Assembly: GCA_014529385.2 (NCBI GenBank)
Contig: CM043962.1
Coordinates: 51,727,905-51,791,904 of the forward strand
DNA length: 64,000 nucleotides
Source of the DNA: Adiantum capillus-veneris
Taxonomy: Eukaryota; Streptophyta; Polypodiopsida; Polypodiales; Pteridaceae
Direction of reading: 5' to 3'
Of this stretch, positions 1-9,699 are shown one piece after another. A model generated the notes under the pieces. The model worked only from the letters and a program-made list of their open reading frames with translations, did not search any database and was not told the origin of the DNA. The stretch's first letter is position 1; every line of letters begins with the position of its first letter. Made by a program: the position numbers and the translations under genes.

Positions 1-846
1 TTTCTTAAAAACTCTTTTTCTTTCTACTTTCATTTTGAGAGGTCTCTTGGGTTCTTTGAGTCAAGATCTCATCAATGGGGTGGGTCAAATTTCCCGAATG
101 TATCGCAAAACCTCGTTTCGCATGACCCATCAATTCTTGAATAGAATTTGACTTTTGTTCTAGGCAATAGTCTCGGATCTCTGTAGGGAGTCTGTAGCAA
201 AACCACTTGATCTGTTCCTAAAACCAGACCTTCTTAAATGAAGAGGTTGGTAGAAAAGAGCTCCAAAATTTCTCGCAATAAGCGTCCAAAGAATCTCCCT
301 TGGTCATCCGAAGATGATTCCAACCGGTTCGTATATCTCGTTCGTACTCCCGAGTCAGCCAAGAAGAAATAAAGAGCCTTTTGAATTTCAACCATTTACC
401 TGGAGCTTCCTTCCCCAGCAAAAGAGTGGACCACCATGTCCACTCTCTTGGAGTGCTCTCAGTAATGCCCTCCAGAGAAAGCTATGTCAAACTGTTGAAT
501 GAAGGCCAAAGCCCTCGGAGCATCTCGGCACCCAGAAAAGGATTCAAACCTAATCGACTGTCCACCTTCTTTGAATTCTTTTACTTTCTTGCTTTTATCC
601 TCGAGAAAGTCATATTGGTTGGCTCTATAAAATTGCTTCTTCTTTGCGTAAAACATGTGATCGTCAGAGTCGAACTGTCTGAGGACGACTCCTCTGTAGA
701 ACTGTCAGAAACTGGGCGAAATCTGAGCTTCTTTGCCTTTTTCTTGCCCTTTCCGAAGCTTTGCTTTTTGCTTCGCTTTTTGCCTTTTCTGTCTCCCTCG
801 CTCGAGTCAAAAGAGCTAGAAGAACTGTCAGAAGAAGAAGAAGAAG
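1..846 (-). pseudogene. gypsy-type gag remnant
   Basis: This is a decayed capsid (gag) gene of a Ty3/gypsy-type element read on the minus strand. It runs off the window at base 1. From high to low coordinate it shows a Ser/Asp-rich and Lys-rich stretch (about 845-690), then the motif ALAFIQQFD in a different frame (about 500-470), then a gag core with conserved Trp and Leu residues (about 421-218). The same order, including FIxQFDAAF, is seen in the gag of element B (47890-47340), so it probably belongs to that superfamily. At least one frameshift and several stops break it. It is joined at about 846 to the RT fragment of another family. Confidence 0.7.
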
Positions 847-1115
847 GTAATGGTAGAGATCTTTGATAGTTTGAGCATTCAATTTCCGATAGTCCACACA
901 GACTTTGAGTTTCCCATTCTTCTTCGGTACGACCACTATAGGGAATAGCCAATCACTGCTCGCGACTTCTGTGATGAATCCGGCTTTCCGAAGGTTGTCA
1001 ATTTCCTCTTTAACCTTCTTAGCATAGTCCGGATTCATTATGTACCTCTGCAAACGTACCGTTCTGGCATCTGACTTCAAAGGTATTTTGTGCTGGCAAA
1101 CCTCTGGATCTACAC
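847..1115 (-). pseudogene. G1 gypsy reverse transcriptase N-terminal fragment
   Basis: Minus-strand fragment of a Ty3/gypsy reverse transcriptase. It shows the conserved lead-in NPDYAKKVKEEIDNLRKAGF followed by VVVPKKNGKLKVCVDYRKLN, then stops matching after TIKD. The sequence matches the RT fragment at 57512-57796 closely in protein and DNA, so both are one family, here called G1. The catalytic FDD block is missing: the match ends inside a GAA-rich stretch near 830-847. The upstream part of this gene lies at 5685 and beyond, displaced by the LTR element at 1116-5684. Confidence 0.85.
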
Positions 1116-2395
1116 TGTAAGGTGCAGCGGAAGTGAATGTTGAACTTTGCTCAAGATGAGTGCTCCGAACTGTGCTCAAGGGTTCCTTTTACTTACGGAA
1201 GGGAGAGCCTTCCGGTCCTTTAATGAGAGAGTGCAATGAACACAAACAAAGTGATGAACACTGTGAATGAAGGTGCTGAGACTGAGAGATAGAGAGAGAA
1301 GAATACGACACCAGATTGTTGTCAAACCCTCCTCCGAAGGCCCCACTCTCTATGGCGAGAGCGGTCTACTATTGATTGCACAAATCTCTACAATGCTTGG
1401 ACTTGCTGACGATGTCGACGACGATGAGGACGATGACGAGACAGGCTGAAATCTGGCAATGCTAATGGCTGAAATCTGCAAATCTTTATCTGCTGAATTC
1501 TGACTGTATGTCGGTGACGACGGCGATGACAACGATGCGACAACGACACGCTGAAAACGCAGATGCTGAATTCTGCGTTTTTCGGGCTGAAACTGCAAAC
1601 TGCATTGGATCTCACCGTGCGGCGAGGATCTGCTGCTGCGGGAAGGTGAGATCTGCGAGGTTCAGACTTGTTCTGCAAAATCTGACTGCTGAAAACTGAA
1701 AACGCTGGTGCTTCTTGAGGTTCCGTCGCGGTGAATCTACAAAACGCTAGGGGTTCTGCCTGATCCAAAAAAGCTAGGGCTGAATCTGTCTTCTGTTGCA
1801 AAAACGCTAGGGTTCCTGCTGTCTTGCTGCTGCCAGGGCTGATCTATTGTCATGTTGTGAAATCTACTAACGCTAGGGCTGATCTGCTGTCATGCTGTGG
1901 CCAGGGCTGATCTGCAATGCAAAAACGTTGGAGGCTGATCTTGATGCAAAAACACGCTGGGCCTTCTGATGGCTGAAAACGCTAGGTAAACTGCCGGAGG
2001 GGGGTCTTGTTGAGAAGGTGCCTGTTGAACGCGAAGTCCTTGCTACCTCTTCTACCAGAAAGTGCTAGGGCTAGCTTTACTTATATATACTTGCTTTCTA
2101 AAATTGCCCTACCCAGTTTCCAACAAAAGTCACTTAAAAATAATAAGTGAAAAGTGTCAAAAATAGGGAAAAAAGGTCTATGCACTGTAAAAATGCTCCT
2201 GATGGGTTCTGATGAAAATCTAATGATCATGCTGTGTACAACCAGAGGATATGCATCTAATATAAGTGTCTGGACATGCACAATCTGCGTACAGACTCAC
2301 AAAAGTGCCAGAACACTTCCTAAGCTAACTGAACTGAACCCATGTCATGAAGTAGCTTGTCCACTTACACATAGGATTAGATGTGTCATGTGACA
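1116..2395 (-). repeat. LARD-like element 3' LTR
   Basis: 1,280 bp LTR that begins TG and ends CA, about 20 bp longer than its partner at 4424-5684. On the element's own strand this is the downstream copy. It contains a run of degenerate units built on AACGCTAGGG and CTGATCTG (about 1680-1990). The target duplication TACAC abuts its outer edge at 1111-1115. Confidence 0.92.
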
Positions 2396-2408
2396 TCCCC
2401 TCCCTTTC
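2396..2408 (-). other. polypurine tract of the LARD-like element
   Basis: Read on the minus strand this is GAAAGGGAGGGGA, directly next to the 3' LTR. Its place and purine content match the plus-strand primer of an LTR retrotransposon and confirm the minus orientation. Confidence 0.85.
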
Positions 2409-3117
2409 AAAGTGAGGTACTGGTACCGAGCTGTATGGCGTCGAGGGAGATCACCAACAACATCCGGAATCCTCGAAAGGACTCTTCGCCGGCCCACTCT
2501 GATGTGTGGGTCGTGCAATACTTGAACTTCATAAAGGTCTGCAAAGTCTTCTTCTTTGGGCCTCGCCTAAAGCGACAAAGTCATCTTCAATGCTTCCACT
2601 TCGTCTAGAGTCATGCGTCTACCTTCTTCAAGAATCTCCGAGGATAAAAATTCCTGAAACCGCTGCCAGCACAAAAACATGAACATACCTATTCCAGGTA
2701 AAGTGACTGGAAAAATTCTAGTCTTCCCAAAAGACTGTGCATGCAATGTAGATGAACAAAGTGACGGAGTGTCAAACCATTCACCAAATACATAAAAACA
2801 ATGGGGTCGAATCTTGACTTTTTTGATCTAAATCAATCTACTGTGGCAAATGACAATGGAAATGCTGATACTTGATGCTCAATCCTTCTTATGCTCTTTC
2901 GAAGACTCTGTCATGCCAAGGAAGAAACATGGAATGTGAATTCCTTGAATGCAAACATTTCATCTTTTCATGAGTAATTCGCATACATCCGTGCTCATTC
3001 ATGAGTGAATCGTGCTCAGCGTACAATATGGCATGCCTATCAAAAGGGATCACACAAGGACGATGACTAAAATACAAGAAAGCATCACGAATGAAACACT
3101 CGAACAATGCGTGCTAA

Positions 3118-3804
3118 CTAATCATTCATACACAATACGTCCTGTGGGGGTTCTTTGGACCTAGTCTTGAGAGCCAAGATCGGTTCTTCATGAGGGATCG
3201 AAACTTCCTGAGGGGGTTCTTTGGACCTCGACTCGAAAGCCAAGATCGGTTCTTCGTGATTGATCGAATCTGCAATGAGGTTAGCTTCACTGGCAAAAGC
3301 ATCAACTAACCCATCATTCTTGTGAACAATCACATCTTTATCCTGCAAATCATCATGCTCGTGAATAATCACATCTTGATCATGCAAATCATTATGCCAA
3401 TCATTATCATGCAATTCATCATGCTTGTCATTATCATCCAAATCATCATGCTTATCATTATGCAAATCTTCATGTGTGTCATGCTTTGGAGAAGAAGAGA
3501 CTGAGAATATCTCCTGCTCATGATTCTGTTCAAACTGCACCTGCACAACCGCAAAGAGTAGCAACAACTCTTTCCTGTGTTGGTAGCTCTTCTCTTTTCT
3601 TGCTTTGTTCTCGCGATCAAATTCTGCTTCTCTTGCTTTGGCTTCGAAGCGTGCTTGCTCGTACTTACGCTCAATGGCTGCCAATCTTTCTTCGCATTCA
3701 CGTGCTATGGCTGCCATTCGTTCTTCGTATTTACGCTCTATGACTGCCATTCCTTGGTCGCTTTCTAGCTTCCTGTCCATTATCATCTTGTCGAAAGCCT
3801 CCAT
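3118..3804 (-). CDS. coiled-coil and His/Asp-rich protein of the LARD-like element
   Basis: A 228-residue open frame with no family I recognise. Residues about 1-90 are highly charged, with repeated ERKYEERMAAI-type heptads, and predict a long coiled coil. Residues about 108-167 are a run of His, Asp, Leu and Asn built on HDDLHDND-like units, a composition that could bind metal. Residues about 185-224 hold two copies of HEEPILAxxxRSKEPPQ. It is the only substantial ORF inside the element and is intact. A coiled coil suggests self-assembly, as in gag, but there is no zinc knuckle and no recognisable capsid core, so a gag role is only inference. The start at 3804 is the first Met of the frame. 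Confidence 0.6.
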   Translation of the reverse strand: MEAFDKMIMDRKLESDQGMAVIERKYEERMAAIARECEERLAAIERKYEQARFEAKAREAEFDRENKARKEKSYQHRKELLLLFAVVQVQFEQNHEQEIFSVSSSPKHDTHEDLHNDKHDDLDDNDKHDELHDNDWHNDLHDQDVIIHEHDDLQDKDVIVHKNDGLVDAFASEANLIADSINHEEPILAFESRSKEPPQEVSIPHEEPILALKTRSKEPPQDVLCMND

Positions 3805-4410
3805 AAGAGTTAGTGCAATCCTTGGCGTAGATGGGGAACAAGGAGGGTCAGAAAAACCTCATGGTGAGGAAAACTCTTCTTCACCACTCCCATGCTCATC
3901 ACCTTCATGCAAAGTACCCATTCTGCTTCGGGTAATGACCATCCACTGAAGTCTTTGGTTCTTAAGTTCAAGAGGAACTTGGGTTCTTGTGGGTCTTGAG
4001 TTCTTGGGTGTCTTGAGGTTCTTGGGGGTCTTGAGGTTCTTGGGTTCTTCAGGTTCTTGAGTTCTTGAGGTTCTTCTTTAGCTTGCAATCTGTGCTAGAG
4101 AAGGATCTTCTCTTCACCTGAGTTCTGCTCTTTTCCGCGGGTGCACCCCTTGGCGGCCTTGCGCTCACGCCAAGGTTGCTTTTTCCCACCTCACGTCGAT
4201 TGGCCAGCCGCTAAGTGCACAGTCCGCTCTCAATGAGTGACAAGAGGCACAAGCGGAGCCTGGACAAGCCCTTCTTTCTTGGGTTTCCTGTCACTCTTCA
4301 AAAACACGATTAGGAATCGACACGCCCAAGAGAACTTGGGTTACGTGCAACCGCAACAAGCAAAAAAAATCATATGGCTCTTTCCTTGAGTGATACAAAA
4401 CAATGTCAAA
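3805..4410 (-). other. leader of the LARD-like element with AGGTTCTTGAG-type repeats
   Basis: Non-coding stretch between the primer site and the ORF. On the plus strand, 3955-4080 is a run of short imperfect copies of CTTGAGGTTCTTGGG. The rest shows no gene. Confidence 0.6.
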
Positions 4411-4422
4411 GCTCCGATACCA
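4411..4422 (-). other. primer-binding site, tRNA-iMet type
   Basis: The minus strand reads TGGTATCGGAGC one base inside the LTR. This differs by one base from TGGTATCAGAGC, the common plant site complementary to the 3' end of initiator methionine tRNA. It fixes the LTR at 4424-5684 as the 5' LTR. Confidence 0.9.
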
Positions 4423-4423
4423 A

Positions 4424-5684
4424 TGTAAGGTGCAGTGGAAGTGAATGTTGAACTTTGCTCAAGATGAATGCTCCGAATTGTGCTCAAGTGTTCCTTTTAC
4501 TTACAGAAGGGAGAGCCTTCCGTTCCTTTAATGAGAGAGTGCAATGAACACAAACGAAGTGATGAACATTGTGAATGAAGGTGCTGAGACTAAGAGATAG
4601 AGAGAGAAGAATACGACACCAGATTGTTGTCAAACCCTCCTCCGAAGGCCCCACTCTCTATGGCAAGAGCGGTCTACTATTGATTGCACAAATCTCTACA
4701 ATGCTTGGACTTGCCGACGATGAGGACGACAACGAGACGGGCTGAAATCTGAAAACGCTAATGGCTGAAATCTGCAAATCTTTATCTGCTGAATTCTGAC
4801 TCTATGTCGGTGACGACGGCGATGACGACAATGCAACGACGACACGCTGAAAACGCAGATGCTGAAATCTGTGTTTTCCGGGCTGAAACTGCAAATTGCG
4901 TTGGATCTCACCGTGCGGCGAGGATCTGTTGCGGGAAGGTGAGATCTGCGAGGTTCGGGACTTGTTCTGCGGAAACTGACTGCTGAAAACCGAAAACGCT
5001 GTTGCTTCTTGGGGTTCCGTCGCGGTGAATCTACAAAACGCTAGGGGTTGTGCCTGATCCAAAAACGCTAGGGCTGAATCTGTCTTCTGTTGCAAAAACG
5101 CTAGGTCCTCGCTGTCTTGCTGTTGTCGGGGCTGATCTGTTTCATGTTGTGGAATCTCCTAACGCTAGGGCTGATCTGTTGTCATGTTGTGGCCGAGGCT
5201 GATCCGTAATGCAAAAACGTTGAAGGCTGATCTTGATGCAAAAACGCTGGGCCTTTTGATGGCTGAAAACGCTAGGTAAACTGCCGGTGGGGGGTCTTGT
5301 TGAGAAGGTGCCTGTTGAACGCGAAGTCCCTGCTGCCTCTTTTGCCAGAAAGTGCTAGCGCTAGCTATACTTATATATACTTGCTTTTTAAAATTGCCTA
5401 CCTAATTCCCAATAAAAGTCACTTAAAAATAACAAGTGAAAAATGTCAAAAAAAAAAGGAAAAATAGATCTATACACTGTAAAAATGCTCCCGATGGGTT
5501 CTGATGGGAATCTGATGATCATGTTGTGTGCAACCAGAGGATATGCATCTAATCTAAGTGTCTGGACATGCGCGGTCTGCGAACAGACTCACAAAAGTGC
5601 CAGAACACTTCCTAAGCTTGAATTGAACCCATGTCATGAAGTAGCTTGTCCACGTACACATAGGGTTAGATGTGTCACGTGACA
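4424..5684 (-). repeat. LARD-like element 5' LTR
   Basis: 1,261 bp LTR, TG...CA, aligning end to end with 1116-2395 with scattered substitutions and small indels. It carries the element's presumed promoter (5371-5380). The degenerate AACGCTAGGG repeats recur at about 4985-5290. The outer edge abuts TACAC at 5685-5689. Confidence 0.92.
5371..5380 (-). promoter_or_regulatory. TATA box in the LARD-like 5' LTR
   Basis: Minus strand reads GTATATATAA about 305 bases inside the LTR's upstream edge. Position and sequence fit a U3 TATA box. The long downstream part (about 900 bases) would then be R and U5. A matching copy is in the other LTR near 2085-2092. Confidence 0.55.
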
Positions 5685-5805
5685 TACACCTTTCAAATCA
5701 GTATGTTCCCATGCAAATACATCTTTCTATTTCTGGAACATAAGTCTGGCTTTTTCCTTCATTTTTTAGTTCACATGCTTATTCACCTTGATTAATCAAG
5801 GACTT

Positions 5806-6108
5806 TCAAATTCCACTCTTCAATCTCTTTGGGAGCAGCCAATTCGGGCCACCTCCCTTCGTTTTGGCCAGTGACTCCGCAGCATAATCCCTAAACAGAT
5901 CTGTTAGTTCTTGATTCTCATTCTGAACTCCAGTGACCTCTTCGGTGTGCACTGTTGTACTGGGATTTGAATATCCCTCTTTGGAGTCAGATGGTTCCTC
6001 TGACCGACCAGTCAACTGAACTGGTCTCTCTCCATGATTCAGTTCATGAACTAACCTAAAACTGCTTTCTCTGTTTCTCAGCTTCAGCCTTGTCGAATAA
6101 CACTGCAT
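5806..6108 (-). pseudogene. G1 protease-RT spacer fragment
   Basis: A 100-residue open piece between protease and RT, rich in Glu, Ser and Thr. It ends with a GGGPNWLLP motif that is also readable in the second G1 copy (58009-58040 on the minus strand). It has no catalytic motif and is a linker in the pol polyprotein. Confidence 0.6.
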
Positions 6109-6270
6109 TCAAGTCGATTTTAGCTAGCAGAAAAATGTTCATGGCTGCAAGCATCCGTTCAATCTTCTTAACCCCATATTTTTAGCAAAGTTCCTCGGGT
6201 CGAAGTGCTTTCTTCCAGCTTCTGGTGTTATTAGTCTGGAGCTGGATTCTCCTACTCGTTCCCTGAATGG

Positions 6271-6594
6271 TTATGGTCTGATTCGCATAATCCTGAACAA
6301 CCTGCGCCGTCCGAAGCCATGGTCGTCCCAGTAGTATACCATATGCTCCTTAAACATCCAATACCAGAAAGCTGGTTTTGAATTTCTCTTACCCACCCTA
6401 ATCTGCATATTTTCAATCATACCAATCGTCTGAACAACTCTATGATCATCCATTCTAACCTTAAAGGATGCTGGCTTTAAATCAGCGATACCAAGCCTTT
6501 GTTGAAGATGTGCCCCCAGAATATTCACACCTGCCCCTCCATCCAGTATAACATCGGATAGCGGCTCCCATTGTTTCCTGACCTTGTAATCCAC
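6271..6594 (-). pseudogene. G1 aspartic protease domain
   Basis: Retropepsin-like domain that would cut the polyprotein. The active-site motif is VILDGGAGVNILG (near 6550-6510). This is the D-G-G-A variant of the usual D-S/T-G-A, and the other G1 copy also has DGGA, so it is a family feature rather than damage. The region downstream (LGIADLKPASFKVRMDD) also matches the other copy. The end of the domain is frameshifted, and its beginning overlaps a 193 bp tandem duplication. Confidence 0.8.
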
Positions 6595-6900
6595 CTAGAT
6601 TACTAGCACCTCATCATCTCTGACAGCCGACAAATCAACTGCTTTGGCATCAGCTTCAGCTTTTCTCTGCTGTCTGATAAACTTTGTTGCTTCAGGCAAA
6701 GTCTTCCCCCAGAATATTCACACCTGCCCCTCCATCCAGTATAACATCGGATAGCGGCTCCCATTGTTTCCTGACCTTGTAATCCACCTAGATTACTGGC
6801 ACCTCATCATCTCTGACAGCCGACAAATCAACTGCTTTGGCATCAGCTTCAGCTTTTCTCTGTTGTCTGATAAACTTTGTTGCTTCAGGCAAAGTCTTCC
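6513..6900. repeat. 193 bp tandem duplication across the protease active site
   Basis: Bases 6513-6705 are repeated at 6706-6898 with very few differences. Both copies contain the DGGAGVNIL coding segment. The unit starts in a run of C (CCCCC) and ends in CTTCC, so slippage at short homology is likely. 193 is not a multiple of 3, so the duplication shifts the frame. Confidence 0.95.
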
Positions 6901-7320
6901 TGATATCATCTAATTCGACCATTAATGTCTGAATTCGTTCACAGATTTTGACATAGATCTCTTCTCTCTCCTGGTCAAAATTAACATTAGAACTCGAGGA
7001 ATCAGGACTATCTTCACATTGGCAATCCTCTGTTCTAGTGTCTGTACTGAGCCTTGACTGACACTGAGAAAGACATTGTGCTTTTCCCAAGTCACTGTTT
7101 TCTATTGCAGTCAAATCTGATTTGACCTGTCCTAGATCATCCACCAGTCCTTGCACTGGAGCAAGCATGATCTCAGAGATTCCAGATCCTGATTGATTTG
7201 GCTGTCTTTTCTTAGAAGACGAGGCTGGTATCTTCTGAATAACACAAGCATCATAGCTCTCTAGTTGTTCTGGTAGCTTCTTAGCTAGATCCTCTATGAT
7301 CTTAGCTGCTAGTTCTCGCT
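6788..7320 (-). pseudogene. G1 gag-protease linker
   Basis: Minus-strand charged segment, open from 7168 to 6788, with Asp/Glu/Ser-rich and possible coiled-coil character. It lies between the zinc knuckles and the protease. Weak counterparts can be read in the second copy near 58800-59200. It has no known enzymatic motif. Confidence 0.5.
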
Positions 7321-7435
7321 GCTCTTGCCATTCATCAACTATCTTCTCCTTGCCCTTAGCCTTCCAGACTTCTCTCTGCTGAGTCTATTTACTGGTTTCA
7401 AGAATGACTGGTTTCACAGGCTCGTCTGGGAGTTC

Positions 7436-7921
7436 TTAAATAATCACTCCTTTACTGCGAGTGACTACCCATACTGGAACTGGTTCTGGCGCTTTTGCCT
7501 CAGTAGCCTCAGTACTGGGTGCATATGGACACTCAGCTGCAAAGTGTCCATATTTCCCACAACTAAAGCAATTAAGACTTCGCTTCTGGAAATTGCCACG
7601 ACCTTTGCCTCGGCAAGTATCCCCTTGGTGGCTGCTGCGCCCAGTACCAGTCCCACTGGTACCTGAATTTTCCTCTTTAGGTCCACTAGTCGTCTCTACC
7701 TTAGCTGATTCGGCATTTGTAAATGCAAGTAGAGACAAATCCTTACCTTTCTTGAAATGATGGATTCGAATGCCACAATTATTCCACAGATGGCCATATG
7801 CTTTGCAATACATGCAATGTGGGCATTCATTGGAAATATGATCTTTGCATTTGGAGCACCAGGTTTCCATCTTCCTGACTGGTGGTCTGGTCTGGCTAAT
7901 TTCAACGATCTGCCTGGCCAT
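7436..7921 (-). pseudogene. G1 nucleocapsid with CCHC zinc knuckles
   Basis: A 161-residue open piece from gag. It has two clear CX2CX4HX4C zinc knuckles (residues 36-49 and 118-131), the second reading CFSCGKYGHFAAEC, and a shorter C-C-H-C cluster at residues 22-33. Such knuckles bind retroelement RNA during packaging. The stretch between them is Ser/Gly/Lys-rich. It follows the gag core on the same strand but in another frame. Confidence 0.85.
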
Positions 7922-8120
7922 TTTCTCAATTTTCCGGGACCAAGACCCTTTCTTAGCCTTGTCCTTGCTCTTTTCGTTTGACCTACTATCAGAACTACCG
8001 GAAGTCTCACTGGAGTTGGAATTCTCCGTAGAAGAGCTGCTACTGCTATACCTCCGCTTCTTATGACTTAGCTCCTTCTTGGCTTACTGCTTGAGCTTCA
8101 GAGCTCTCTGCACCAAGTCG

Positions 8121-8612
8121 TTAAACTTCTTCGTGTGCAAGTACCTCTTGCTCTCTCAGCTTCTTGTTGCGAAATCCATTCAAAAACCATGCACGCAGTC
8201 TTATTTCTGAAGGTGGTTCTTGCAGCTGCCTGGTCAACTCTTTGATCTTTTCCACATAGCTTCTTACGGATAATTTTCCTTGCCTAATCTTGTCTAGCTC
8301 ACAAAGAATGCCTTCATCGCCTCTGTTGTCTAAGTACTCAAGACTTAAAGCCTTGATCAGCTTATTGTAAGACCTAAGCTGGCAAGCTGGATAGTGGTAA
8401 TACCATTTTCTTGCCGCATCCTTCAGAGTTTGAGAAAAATACTCTCCCCAGTCATCTTCATCAATATGCTTTAATTTAGCATATTGCTCAAAGGCTTGAA
8501 TGTGGACATCAAGATCCTCTATTTTTCCGCCTTTGAAAACTAGAAAAGAGATCTTTAAAGAAACAGTGTAATCATGCATGTCTGTATCATCTCTGATTCC
8601 TCTGGTCTTGGT
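8121..8612 (-). pseudogene. G1 gag core, 3' part
   Basis: Capsid region of the gag polyprotein. It has the typical gypsy gag pattern: FKGGKIEDLDVHIQAFEQYA, then WGEYFSQTLKDAARKWYYHY, then a helical segment ending in GKLSVRSYVEKIKELTRQLQ. It is open up to the inserted element at 8613 and continues in the same frame at 9175 on the other side. Confidence 0.85.
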
Positions 8613-9174
8613 CAGGGTAGTTTTCGTACGACGTACGGAACGTCTCGTTCCGTACTGCGGGTCACGTACCGTCCCGTACGTTTTGTACATGTTTTTTTTT
8701 TTTTTTTTTTAATGAAAGCAAAATTCACAATTGTGAATGGATTACATTGAGCAGCCCAACTCTCTCTCTCTCATGCTCTAGCCTCTTCCTATTTAAGCAA
8801 TGCCTCTCCATCTTGTTCTCCAACACTTCCAAGCTCTCAAGCTCTCAATGCTCTCAATGCTCATTGCTCTCAATGCTCCCATGTTCTAGCTCTCAAGTGA
8901 CAAGCTCTAGAGACTAGAGTCTTGCCTCTCCATCTTCTCTCCATTGGGTCTCTCCCTCTCAAGCTCCCATTGAAGATCTCATAACGTCAAGTTTCTTTAA
9001 GTGTAAAGTTTAAACCCAAGGGCCTGAGCCTTAGACGTAAGAATTCTTTGTTTTTGTATTTTGAACGTACGTAACGTCATCGTACATCTTAATATTTTTT
9101 AGTTCGTTTAGTACCGCACATCATCGTACATGTACAAAACGTACGGGACCGTACGAGACCACTATGGTCTTGGT
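8603..9174. mobile_element. 552 bp terminal-inverted-repeat element with 10 bp target duplication
   Basis: The element itself is 8613-9164. TGGTCTTGGT flanks it at 8603-8612 and 9165-9174. The ends carry imperfect inverted repeats. The segment GTCCCGTACGTTTTGTACATG near 8670-8690 is matched in reverse near 9127-9150, and the outermost bases (CAGGGTAGTTTTCGTACG against TAGTGGTCTCGTACGG) match less well. It is rich in CGTACG, has a T-run at 8693-8710 and encodes nothing. Removing it and one target copy rejoins the G1 gag in frame. A 10 bp duplication suggests Mutator-like; the CAGGG end could also suggest hAT (8 bp). Confidence 0.85.
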
Positions 9175-9580
9175 AGCCTGACTGCGTCTGGATGACTTCC
9201 TGTAATGATCAGTGTCGGCATCCCAGTGACCTTTTTCAGTTTCAGTCTCAGTCTCTACCTTGGCCTTCTTGCTTGTACTATGATGACTACCTTTGCTACC
9301 ATTGGCCTCGGTTGTCTTGAATGTGGACCTAGAACCTTGAGTCCTAATTCCTTGTTTCTCACGCTCAGTCCTCTTCCTGTTTGAGTGACTGGAATGCTGA
9401 GAGTCTCTGGCCTCTTCAGCATTACTCTGCTCCTCCTAAGCCTCGGTCTCACTCTCGGGGTCCCTCTCAGTATCAGACTCTCTTGCTGACACTTATGGAA
9501 TAAGGTCGACTCGTGTGGAATCAGTGCGAAACCAGGTTGATGATTTTCGACCACGACTAACTCTGGGCGGCATGTTTGTA
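9175..9580 (-). pseudogene. G1 gag, 5' part
   Basis: Upstream continuation of the gag reading frame on the minus strand. It is highly charged (Glu, Arg, Ser, Lys), contains HYRKSSRRSQ next to the insertion point and has one in-frame TAG near 9435. A possible start, MPPRVSRGRKS, lies at about 9571, in a different frame, so at least one indel separates it. Confidence 0.6.
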
Positions 9581-9699
9581 GCTAAGAATTCTAACTGGGA
9601 GACAGAGCTCGCTGGTCTAAGAGCAATCAGCTCTAGCCACCGTGATCGCCAAAATGGAATGAGAGTTGGTCTCTTCAAACAGCTATTCCAGTGTGAGTT

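Larger units (their letters stand above)
1116..5684 (-). mobile_element. complete non-autonomous LTR retrotransposon (LARD-like)
   Basis: A complete 4,569 bp LTR element on the minus strand. It has two long LTRs, a primer-binding site, a polypurine tract and a 5 bp target duplication TACAC (1111-1115 and 5685-5689). The interior is only about 2.0 kb and has no protease, reverse transcriptase, RNase H or integrase motifs; it carries one novel ORF (3118-3804). It would need enzymes from another element. The host sequence on both sides rejoins exactly: the G1 copy at 57.8 kb is continuous across the matching point (GGATC[T/A]ACACCTTTC...). LARD is a descriptive class; I do not recognise a named family. 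Confidence 0.93.
5685..9600 (-). mobile_element. G1 gypsy element, gag to protease part
   Basis: Minus-strand body of a decayed Ty3/gypsy element whose RT fragment is at 847-1115. In transcription order it holds gag (about 9560-8121, interrupted), two zinc-knuckle motifs (7880-7470), a linker, an aspartic protease (6594-6271) and the protease-RT spacer (6108-5685). Frameshifts and stops separate all parts. The second copy at 57380-59650 has the same order. No integrase is present: the element ends inside RT at about 846. Confidence 0.85.

Noticed and set aside
3322-3743. Ile/Met-rich and Leu-rich plus-strand frames
   Set aside because: They are the opposite-strand shadow of the LARD-like ORF's His/Asp-rich repeat.
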